18,316 bases of DNA, from NCBI GenBank assembly GCA_035317605.1, contig DATHGT010000049.1:1-18316 (forward strand). Reading direction: 5' to 3'. Position 1 is the stretch's first letter. Every line of letters begins with the position of its first letter. This document shows, in pieces, positions 6,948-12,796 of this stretch. The notes under the pieces were generated by a model that worked only from the letters and a program-made list of their open reading frames with translations, was not told where the DNA came from and did no database searches. The DNA is from DATHGT01 sp035317605. GTDB taxonomy: Bacteria; Methylomirabilota; Methylomirabilia; Rokubacteriales; CSP1-6. The position numbers and the translations under genes are program-made.

Positions 6948-6977
6948 TTGAACCCCGGGGACACGGGAGGCGATACT
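6948..6977 (+). promoter_or_regulatory. Putative promoter of the dioxygenase gene
   Basis: TTGAAC (6948-6953), an 18-base spacer and GATACT (6972-6977). Each hexamer matches 4 of 6 consensus bases. Transcription would begin near 6984, just before the AGGAGG ribosome-binding site at 6987-6992, giving a very short leader. Confidence 0.4.
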
Positions 6978-6997
6978 AACCCGCGCAGGAGGTGGTC

Positions 6998-7987
6998 ATG
7001 GCCGTCGCTTCGCATTCACGCATCGACACCGCGATTCCTGTCATCGATGTCGGCCCCTATCTCCACGGCGCGCCCGGCGCGCTGGAGTCGGCGGCCTCAC
7101 GGCTGCGCCACGCGCTCGAGGAGATCGGGTTCTTCGTCATCGTCAACCACGGCGTGCCCGAGGAGCTGATCGCGCGGACGTTCGCGGAGGCGCGGCGCTT
7201 CCACGATCGGCCGCTCGACTGGAAGATGGCGCTCCGGATGAACGAGCACAACAACGGCTACATGGCGATGGGCCGCTACGCGGTATGGACCTCCGAGGTC
7301 AACGCCAACACCAAGCCCGACCTCAACGAGGCATTCTTCGTCAAGCGCGAGCGCACGGCGGACGATCCGCTGGTGGTCGCGGGACGGCGGTTCGCGGGGC
7401 CCAACCGGTGGCCCGACGAACTCCCGGGATTTCGCGAGACGGTGCTGGCGTACATCGACGCCGTCGACGCGCTGGGACGCCGACTGGTCCGCGTGTGCGC
7501 GGTGGCGCTCGGCCTGGCGGAGGATTACTTCGACACCGCGTTCGCCCAGAGCCAGTTCTCGTTCCGGCTCTCGCACTATCCGCCCGTCGAGGCGGAGGAA
7601 AACCAGTTCGGGATCGCGCCCCACACCGACGCCAACTTCCTGACGTTCCTGGCCCAGACCGACGTCCCCGGCCTGCAGGTGCGCATGCCCTCGGGCGAGT
7701 GGCTCGACGTCCCCTACGTCCCTGGCTCGTTCGCGGTGAACTCGGGCGACATGATGGCTCGCTGGACCAACGGCCGGTTCAAGTCCACCCCGCACCGCGC
7801 GGTGCCGCCGCTGGGCCGGCACCGCTACGCGATCCCGTTCTTCCTCGGTCCCCACCTCGATACGGTGATCGCGTGCCTGCCGACGTGTCAGAGTCCGGAC
7901 ACCGCGCCGACATTTCCACCGATCACCTACGGCGACTATCTCTACTGGTGGTACGACACCAACTACTACGCCAAGCGCCAGGAGTAG
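6998..7987 (+). CDS. Isopenicillin N synthase-like Fe(II)/2-oxoglutarate oxygenase
   Basis: A 329-residue protein with the two-part layout of the IPNS/plant DIOX family. The N-terminal domain has IPVIDVGPYL (13-22) and GFFVIVNHGVPEELI (44-58). The C-terminal jellyroll supplies the Fe(II) ligands H209 and D211 in APHTDANFLT and H266 in STPHRAV, and R276 in RYAIPFF where 2-oxoglutarate would bind (the usual RxS is R-Y-A). The family oxidises small molecules such as amino acids, gibberellins and other acids; true penicillin synthesis is not implied, as no peptide synthetase is nearby. Start 6998 is preferred over GTG 6992 because AGGAGG (6987-6992) stands 5 bases before it. It appears to be a single-gene unit. 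Confidence 0.9.
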   Translation: MAVASHSRIDTAIPVIDVGPYLHGAPGALESAASRLRHALEEIGFFVIVNHGVPEELIARTFAEARRFHDRPLDWKMALRMNEHNNGYMAMGRYAVWTSEVNANTKPDLNEAFFVKRERTADDPLVVAGRRFAGPNRWPDELPGFRETVLAYIDAVDALGRRLVRVCAVALGLAEDYFDTAFAQSQFSFRLSHYPPVEAEENQFGIAPHTDANFLTFLAQTDVPGLQVRMPSGEWLDVPYVPGSFAVNSGDMMARWTNGRFKSTPHRAVPPLGRHRYAIPFFLGPHLDTVIACLPTCQSPDTAPTFPPITYGDYLYWWYDTNYYAKRQE

Positions 7988-8003
7988 GGAGCGAGCAGCC
8001 CCA

Positions 8004-8073
8004 CTTCAGCGTGAAGGCGCCGTTCCGCCCTCGGTACGGAGTGTCGATCGGCCGGCGTTACTTCAGGGTGAAG
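8004..8073. repeat. Two copies of a 13-base palindromic motif at the end of the exported-protein gene
   Basis: CTTCAGCGTGAAG (8004-8016) and CTTCAGGGTGAAG (8061-8073) differ at one base and each has CTTCA/TGAAG arms. The second encodes the last codons (FTLK) of the minus-strand exported protein; the first, read on the minus strand beyond its stop, would again encode FTLK. It may be a remnant of a duplicated gene end or a hairpin between convergent genes. No T-tract is present. Confidence 0.3.
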
Positions 8074-8486
8074 GAGTACTTTTCGGGTTTTCCGCCGTCG
8101 ATGGTCAGCTCCAGCGTATACACGGCCGGGGCGAGGTTCTGGAGATTGAAGCTGTACGTCGTGTACCGCCAGGAGACGCCGGCGCGGGTGATGGACGGCA
8201 CGTCGTACTTCACCGTCCGTACCGTCTTGCCCTCCGGGTCCTTCAGCTCCCCACCCAGGACGTGCGAATCGAGATCACCAAAGACCAGGAACAATCGCGC
8301 GACCTTGTCCGTGGCCTTGTCGAAGACCTTGGTCTCGCCCGGCAGCTCGCCCTCGCTGCGGATGATCTGGCCCGGCACCATGGTCCCGCTGGAGAACCAC
8401 GCGTTTCTCAATCCCGCGGTGCTCACGCCCGAGCCCACGGCCACCATCACCACCATCGCGAACAGCATGCCGACCCATCTGACCAT
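8058..8486 (-). CDS. Exported protein of unknown function
   Basis: A 142-residue protein I do not recognise. Residues 1-24 (MVRWVGMLFAMVVMVAVGSG, then VSTAG) form a Sec signal peptide with probable cleavage after STA. The mature part of about 118 residues has no Cys, alternates hydrophobic residues and contains a GELKDPEGKTVRTVKY segment and a final YTLELTIDGGKPEKYSFTLK, suggesting a small beta-sandwich domain in the periplasm or outside. Start 8486 is supported by GGGAGGG about 8 bases upstream; the frame extends to 8528 but lacks a signal for an earlier start. The gene has its own near-consensus promoter at 8605-8578, so it is probably transcribed independently of the LamG gene upstream. 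It converges with the dioxygenase gene. Confidence 0.75.
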   Translation of the reverse strand: MVRWVGMLFAMVVMVAVGSGVSTAGLRNAWFSSGTMVPGQIIRSEGELPGETKVFDKATDKVARLFLVFGDLDSHVLGGELKDPEGKTVRTVKYDVPSITRAGVSWRYTTYSFNLQNLAPAVYTLELTIDGGKPEKYSFTLK

Positions 8487-8577
8487 CGGTGCGGACCCTC
8501 CCTGGTTCGTTGTGCATGTCAACGCCACACGACTCGACCCGCTCTCACCGCGCGACCACCTCGGTAAAACCGGAGCA

Positions 8578-8605
8578 ATTATTGTTAGAAGGGTGGCGAT
8601 GTCAA
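8578..8605 (-). promoter_or_regulatory. Near-consensus sigma-70 promoter of the exported-protein gene
   Basis: On the minus strand TTGACA (8605-8600, 6 of 6), a 16-base spacer and AATAAT (8583-8578, 5 of 6). It sits in a short AT-rich patch between the LamG gene stop (8625) and the exported-protein start (8486), giving a leader of about 85 bases. This is the best-matching promoter I see in the window. Confidence 0.7.
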
Positions 8606-8624
8606 GAGGGATCTGATCCGGCTC

Positions 8625-9746
8625 CTACCTACAGCCGACCGTCTGGATCGAGTCGGAGCCGTGAATGGCCTTTCCGCCCCACGTGTGTCCGGTGAGGGAG
8701 GCCGACGTACCGCCACACGTGATCCCGGTGTCCTCGGTCTCGAAGTGAAGGATCATGTCGAACTTCCCATCTCGGCCGATGTCTTCGAACGTCACGTGCT
8801 TCGCGGCGGCCTCGGTGCCGGTTCGACCGAAGCGGACCGTGAACGGATTGATCGTGAACGCGTGGAACGTGTCGGTGGTTCGGATCGCGACCGGTACCAC
8901 CCCTCGGCTTTTGGGGTTGATGTTGTTGGGGAAACTACCGGGCTTGATGTCGATCAACACCGTGGCCGCCTTGCATTTGCCTCGGCTGCCGGCCAGGTAG
9001 ATGGCCTGGATTTCCGTCGCCGAGAGCGCGCGACCGTACAGCGCGACCTCGTCGATCAGGCCGTTGAGGTGGGTGCCCTGAAGCGCGTTGGCGCCGAATC
9101 GAAGGTCGCCGACGTGCAGATCCATGAAGTCCGGGAGCGGAGATCGGCTGTCCTCTAGCTGACCGTCGACGTAGAGCGAGAAGCCGGTCGCGCTCTTGAC
9201 CGCGGCGAGGTGATACCACACACCGGTGGTCGCGGCCGTGGTGCTGAACAGCGTGAACGCGGGGTGCATGCACAGGTTCCCGATCCCCCCGCCCAGACAG
9301 AACCAGAAACGGTCGTCGGCCTGCTTGAGCAAGCGCCAGCCGTCCGCGTTGACCCCGCGGGTCGACATCTTGTCCACGATCGACACGTCGCCCGGCGGGG
9401 CGTCGTCGCGGTTCGCCCCCGGTGGATGGCTGAGCGCGTTGAACGACACCCATGCCTCGACCGTGAAGTCGCCTTGCGAGACGTGCAGGGAAGGGGCATT
9501 GCCCGCATTCACGAACGCGTCGATGCCATCCATCAAGAACGCCTGCCCGACCTCGCCCGCGACGAACGTGGCTCCTCCCATCAAGGCGCCGTCGCTATTG
9601 CCCGCGATATCGACGGCATTCCCATCCGCGGGCCACCAACCGACGAGACCGGCGGGAGGCTCGACGCAGACCCCGGCGACAGCCTGTCCGACGTGAATGA
9701 AGACGAAAAGAACCACCATTGAGATGCCGGCGAACGCTCTGGTCAT
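8625..9746 (-). CDS. Secreted LamG/concanavalin-A-like jellyroll protein
   Basis: A 373-residue exported protein. Residues 1-24 are a Sec signal peptide (MTRAFAGISMVVLFVFIHVG, then QAVA). Residues about 35-253 form a LamG-like jellyroll: GLVGWWPADGNAVDIAGN near the start, FTVEAWVSF (94-102), GVWYHLAAVKSATGFSLYVD (175-194) and LNGLIDEVALYGRALSATEI (227-246), the standard closing motif. A separate C-terminal domain (about 262-373, from TVLIDIKPGSFPNNINPKSR) of the kind seen after surface repeats in environmental bacteria follows. The protein probably binds carbohydrate or another surface ligand; there is no catalytic motif or sorting tail. Start 9746 is chosen because AAAGGAGAG lies 4-12 bases upstream and the signal peptide follows directly. 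The leader can fold so as to hide that site (see the leader entry). Confidence 0.82.
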   Translation of the reverse strand: MTRAFAGISMVVLFVFIHVGQAVAGVCVEPPAGLVGWWPADGNAVDIAGNSDGALMGGATFVAGEVGQAFLMDGIDAFVNAGNAPSLHVSQGDFTVEAWVSFNALSHPPGANRDDAPPGDVSIVDKMSTRGVNADGWRLLKQADDRFWFCLGGGIGNLCMHPAFTLFSTTAATTGVWYHLAAVKSATGFSLYVDGQLEDSRSPLPDFMDLHVGDLRFGANALQGTHLNGLIDEVALYGRALSATEIQAIYLAGSRGKCKAATVLIDIKPGSFPNNINPKSRGVVPVAIRTTDTFHAFTINPFTVRFGRTGTEAAAKHVTFEDIGRDGKFDMILHFETEDTGITCGGTSASLTGHTWGGKAIHGSDSIQTVGCR

Positions 9747-9750
9747 GACA

Positions 9751-9804
9751 CTCTCCTTTGCTCGCGCGCGAGCACTGATCCCACGCGAGACGGAGCAAAG
9801 GGAG
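9751..9804 (-). promoter_or_regulatory. Leader of the LamG gene with mutually exclusive hairpins over the ribosome-binding site
   Basis: In the minus-strand RNA, CTTTGCTC (9800-9793, preceded by CTCC) can pair with GAGCAAAG (9763-9756, followed by GAG), an 8-bp stem plus a bulge and 3 more pairs, covering the AAAGGAG ribosome-binding site. The competing hairpin GCTCGCGCGCGAGC (9773-9760), a perfect 14-base palindrome, uses the same GAGC and would leave the ribosome-binding site free. This is a switch-like layout, but the complementarity could also arise because a second, opposite GGGAGG site lies at 9800-9805 on the plus strand. Confidence 0.35.
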
Positions 9805-9892
9805 GACCGGAGCATGACCGTGCTGATCACGGTCGATTACTGGACTTCTGCGCTCACCTCGTGCGGCGGGTATCCTACGACCTGGGCACTGT
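9789..9892. repeat. Diverged intergenic repeat, copy A
   Basis: This ~104-base stretch aligns in the same orientation with 10841-10945. The first 25 bases (9789-9813) match copy B at 23 positions, and the last 25 (9868-9892) at 19; the middle is more diverged with short indels. It contains a perfect hairpin GACCGTG-CTGAT-CACGGTC (9816-9834). On the plus strand it also holds a 26-codon ORF (ATG 9814 to TAA 9894) with GGGAGG 8 bases upstream. Copy A lies directly upstream of the minus-strand LamG gene. Confidence 0.7.
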
Positions 9893-9972
9893 AACTAACG
9901 GTCTGTGCAATCAGGCGGGCAGCCAAGCTCTGCGAGCTGTCTCGACGGACCGGCCGGAGATGCGGCGGTCAG

Positions 9973-10019
9973 GTTCAACCGCGACGCGAAGCGCCGCCAG
10001 CTGGATGCTGTTGTTGGGC
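9973..10019 (-). other. attC-like sequence at the end of the phosphatase gene
   Basis: On the minus strand GCCCAAC (10019-10013) fits the integron R'' consensus RYYYAAC and GTTGAAC (9979-9973) fits R' GTTRRRY, with an imperfect GC-rich hairpin between them around CGCTTCGCG. The last 17 codons and the stop of the phosphatase gene lie inside it. At 47 bases it is shorter than usual attC sites and the L'/L'' arms do not pair well, so it may be a degenerate site or coincidence. Confidence 0.25.
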
Positions 10020-10523
10020 GGCACGTCTGCTCGACAGCCATGCAGAAAAGTCCGAAATCCACTGCCGCTGAGCCTGCGTCTCGGGAACGTCAAGACCCCG
10101 TGACTGCCGGATAGCGTTGACTGCCGTCTCGGCATCCAGGCCGCCGGCAAGGAGTACCGCGGCTATTACCATCGCCGATCGACCGATGCTCTGGCGGCAG
10201 TGGACGACGACGGTTTTGCCCGCGCTCAACGCATCGATGATTTGGTCGGCGAGCTCTGCCACTGCCTCACAAGAGCTCGGGACACTGCGATCGGGGATTG
10301 GGAACGCACGAAAGGCAGTCCCGTTGTTCTTGGCCGAGGCGGATTCGCCCGTGAGGTCGAGGTCCGCCTCCTCGTCGGGCTCCAAGAGCGACACGACGAG
10401 GTCGACGCCCGCCTCACGCCAAGCTCGGGTCTCATCGTCGAGCCACTCCGCACCGCGGGGTCGCGGGACAATGCCGAGTCGTCCCCGCCACAGCCCGGTG
10501 ACCCAAAAGATCTTCGCTGCCAT
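9975..10523 (-). CDS. Dual-specificity/tyrosine phosphatase family protein
   Basis: A 182-residue cytoplasmic protein with the CX5R phosphatase loop VVVHCRQSIGRS (106-116): C109 is the nucleophile and R115 binds phosphate. D78 in FPIPDRSVP is in the right place to be the general acid. An N-terminal segment KIFWVTGLWRGRLGIVPRPR with LDDETRAWREAGVDLVVSLL (28-47) follows the opening of small KAP/dual-specificity-like enzymes that dephosphorylate proteins or other phosphoesters. The last ~15 residues (QQQHPAGGASRRG) are low-complexity and lie in an attC-like sequence, so the native end may have been replaced. The ATG at 10523 follows the ParB-like gene by 5 bp; the two are co-transcribed. Its substrate is unknown. 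Confidence 0.85.
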   Translation of the reverse strand: MAAKIFWVTGLWRGRLGIVPRPRGAEWLDDETRAWREAGVDLVVSLLEPDEEADLDLTGESASAKNNGTAFRAFPIPDRSVPSSCEAVAELADQIIDALSAGKTVVVHCRQSIGRSAMVIAAVLLAGGLDAETAVNAIRQSRGLDVPETQAQRQWISDFSAWLSSRRAAQQQHPAGGASRRG

Positions 10524-10528
10524 GGCGA

Positions 10529-10777
10529 CTATTCTCTCATCCCGTGCGGCACCACCTCACGGGGAAGAGCGTCTACGCTGACTCCTCGCTCGCGGAGCAC
10601 GACGATTCGGTGATGACCATCGAGTACCGTACCGTCCGGTCTGGACTTTAGGGCATCAGGTCGGCCTGGTGCGAGCGACTCGATGAGATCCACTGTCGAC
10701 CATCGACGAAATTGGTCCAGCTTGATCCCGCTGAGACTCGCCTCCAGATGCAGCAACCGAAGCGGTGGGCGCGCCAA
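10529..10777 (-). CDS. Small ParB/Srx-like DGHHR protein
   Basis: A short protein of about 82 residues. TVLDGHHRIVVLRERGVSVD (50-69) is the conserved box of the ParB N-terminal/sulfiredoxin-like nuclease fold (DGHHR in place of the ParB GERR-type box), where the residues bind nucleotide. The N-terminal part (GIKLDQFRRWSTVDLIESL) is also of this kind. There is no C-terminal DNA-binding domain, so it is not a partition ParB; stand-alone versions may bind or hydrolyse nucleotides. The start is uncertain: TTG 10777 is used, but the frame is open upstream to a TGA at about 10801 and only weak GAGG sites are near. It precedes the phosphatase gene by 5 bp, which suggests a two-protein module. Confidence 0.7.
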   Translation of the reverse strand: MARPPLRLLHLEASLSGIKLDQFRRWSTVDLIESLAPGRPDALKSRPDGTVLDGHHRIVVLRERGVSVDALPREVVPHGMRE

Positions 10778-10840
10778 ATCCAGGGATGCCTCGTCACCTC
10801 ACTGACGTTTGTCCGCGCGTGAGCGACCGTGCGTGTCCAA

Positions 10841-10945
10841 GACGGAGCAAAGGAGGGACCGGAGCGCGACCGCGCTGATTTGCGGCGGATTACGCGGCGT
10901 GCCCGGTCATCGGTCGCGGTGGGTATTCAACGACGCGGGCGGTGT
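10841..10945. repeat. Diverged intergenic repeat, copy B
   Basis: Second copy of the repeat at 9789-9892, same orientation, starting gacggagcaaagg and ending ggtgt. It lies upstream of the minus-strand ParB-like/phosphatase pair, as copy A lies upstream of the LamG gene. Similarity weakly extends leftward to about 10803. Compared with copy A it lacks the ATG (GCG instead) and has a one-base insertion, so the 26-codon ORF is not preserved; the hairpin is shortened to CCGC/GCGG. The rest of 10802-11027 holds no gene apart from this repeat and the hairpin at 10982. Confidence 0.7.
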
Positions 10946-10981
10946 GCCTAATCGCCGAGGCGATCGGATGGGAGCCGATGC

Positions 10982-11015
10982 GGCCGGGCGCCGCGATCGG
11001 TCGCGGCGCCCGGCC
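10982..11015 (-). terminator. Strong hairpin after the deacylase-type amidohydrolase gene
   Basis: A perfect 15-bp inverted repeat (10982-10996 with 11001-11015) around a 4-base loop TCGG (CCGA on the minus strand), 13 bases beyond the minus-strand stop at 11028. It is very stable, but no run of T follows, so it may act as a factor-assisted terminator or as a 3' end stabiliser of the two-gene amidohydrolase message. Confidence 0.55.
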
Positions 11016-11027
11016 TGGAGGGAAACC

Positions 11028-12719
11028 TTACGCGAACTGGTGACGCGCGTTCTTGATCACGCGGCCGGGGAGGCTGCCGGTGTGGGTGCCCTTCTCCATC
11101 AGGACTTCGCCGTTGACGACGGTGAAGTGGATGCCTTCGGCGAGCTCGCGCATGCGCCAGCCGTCGTTGGGGAAGTCGTGGACGACGTCTTCGGCCACGG
11201 GCTTGACGGTGTCGGCGTCGAAGACCACGAGGTCGGCGGCCATGCCGGGCTGCACGAGACCGCGGTCGTAGATGCCGAAGGCCGAGGCCGAGTCGAAGGT
11301 GAGCCGGCGGACGGCCAGCTCGAGCGACATGATCTGCTTCTCACGCACCCAGTAGCCGAGCAGGCGCGTGGGGTTCGACACGTTGGAGTGGAACTGTACG
11401 TGGGCGCCGCCGTCCGAGAGGCCGACGACCGCGTAGGGGCTGCTGAGGATCTGCGCTACGGCCTCGGTGTCCATGTTGATCTCGCCGAGGGTGAAGACAG
11501 TCTCGAGATCCTCCTCGAGGGCGAGGTCGAGCAGCACGTCGACCGGGTGCTTGCCCTGGGCCTGGCCGATCTCGGCCAGGTGCTTGCCGCGGATGGCGCG
11601 GTTCTTGGCGAGCTTGACCTCCTCGACGACCATGAGGTCCCACCGCTTGGAGAACGTCGAGTCCGGCGTCAGCGGCGCGTCGACCTCGGCGCGCAGCTTG
11701 TCGCGGGTGGCGGCGTCGCGATAGGCGAGAAGCTTCTGCTCGTCCGGGCCCTGGAGGATCGGCAGCCAGGTCGGCATGCTGCGGAACACCTGGCAGTTCT
11801 TCATCGTGAACCGCTGGACGATGCTGCCGGGGTTGCAGAGCGGGATCGCGCGGAGGCCTTCGCTCACCACCTGCTCGACGTGGGCGAGGTGCTTCTTCCA
11901 CCGCCCGGGCTGGCGCGCCTGCTCGATGAGCGTGTTGTACATCACCGGACGGCCGCAGGCCTGCGAGATTCGGCTGAGCAGCCGGTCCTTGAGCTCCGGA
12001 TTCGTCCCGCCGCCGCACTGGATGACGCCGGTGCCGGCTTCACGCAGGACATCGGCGAGCGCGAACAGCTCGGTCTCGGGCGCGCACGCCGCCGGGATGC
12101 GGGTGCCGGCGATGTCGAAATGGGCCATGTTGCGAGTGATCGAGAGACCGAGCGCGCCGGCGTCGATGGCCTCGCGAACGATCCGCCGCATGGCGGCCAG
12201 CTCGTCGTCGGTGGCGTCACGCTGGGAGGCGGCCTCGCCCATCGCGTACTGGCGGACGGCGGAGTGGCCGACCAGGGTGCCGACGTTCACGCCGAGCTTC
12301 TGGCCGATCGCGCGCATGTACTCGGGGAAGGTCTCCCAGTTCCAGGGCACGCCGGCGTCGAGCACGTCCATCGGGATGGCCTCGACGTACGAGAGCATAC
12401 CCGCGAGCTTCTCGCGCTCCGCGGCCTTGACCGGCGCCAGGGCCAGCGAGCAGTTGCCGATGATGACGGTCGTCGCGCCGTGATGGTTGGAGAACGAGCA
12501 GAGCGGGTCCCACAGCACCTGGGCGTCGTAGTGGCAATGGTTGTCGACGAAGCCTGGAGCGACCACGCGTCCGTCGGCCTCGATCGTGCGCTTGGCCGGG
12601 CCGTCCAGCCGTCCCATCTCGACGATCTTGCCGTTGGCCACGCCGACGTCGCCGTGGAAGGCGGGCCGGCCGGAACCGTCGATGATGCGGCCGTTCTTGA
12701 CGAGCAGATCGTAACCCAT
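11028..12719 (-). CDS. Amidohydrolase family 3 protein, N-acyl-D-amino-acid deacylase-like
   Basis: A 563-residue protein. The small N-terminal beta-domain (DLLVKNGRIIDGSGRPAFHG) leads into the metal site VDNHCHYDAQ with H61 and H63. C90 in VIIGNCSLALAPV corresponds to the conserved GNC Cys that bridges metal in D-aminoacylases. D436 in LSDGGAHVQFH is the catalytic Asp, and the tail QPGMAADLVVFDADTVKP (about 500) is the usual C-terminal strand of the small domain. The family hydrolyses N-acyl-D-amino acids or related amides; the real substrate is unknown and the call is by motif. The start at 12719 has AAAGGA about 10 bases upstream. It follows the ACMSD-like amidohydrolase by 77 bp, presumably as its operon partner, and a strong hairpin follows the stop. 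Confidence 0.88.
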   Translation of the reverse strand: MGYDLLVKNGRIIDGSGRPAFHGDVGVANGKIVEMGRLDGPAKRTIEADGRVVAPGFVDNHCHYDAQVLWDPLCSFSNHHGATTVIIGNCSLALAPVKAAEREKLAGMLSYVEAIPMDVLDAGVPWNWETFPEYMRAIGQKLGVNVGTLVGHSAVRQYAMGEAASQRDATDDELAAMRRIVREAIDAGALGLSITRNMAHFDIAGTRIPAACAPETELFALADVLREAGTGVIQCGGGTNPELKDRLLSRISQACGRPVMYNTLIEQARQPGRWKKHLAHVEQVVSEGLRAIPLCNPGSIVQRFTMKNCQVFRSMPTWLPILQGPDEQKLLAYRDAATRDKLRAEVDAPLTPDSTFSKRWDLMVVEEVKLAKNRAIRGKHLAEIGQAQGKHPVDVLLDLALEEDLETVFTLGEINMDTEAVAQILSSPYAVVGLSDGGAHVQFHSNVSNPTRLLGYWVREKQIMSLELAVRRLTFDSASAFGIYDRGLVQPGMAADLVVFDADTVKPVAEDVVHDFPNDGWRMRELAEGIHFTVVNGEVLMEKGTHTGSLPGRVIKNARHQFA

Positions 12720-12796
12720 GGGTCGTCGTCCTTTCGTAACGCTCGCCTCGGACGGCGGGGCCCCAGCCCCGCGAATTCCCGAGGTCCGCACTGCGG

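Noticed and set aside
6998..7987. Calling the dioxygenase a true isopenicillin N synthase
   Set aside because: Only the general family residues (HxD, H, R) are supported. There is no ACV synthetase or other beta-lactam gene nearby.
9789..10945. Reading the intergenic repeat as a c-di-GMP or cobalamin riboswitch
   Set aside because: I looked for the conserved cores of these classes from memory and did not find them in either orientation.
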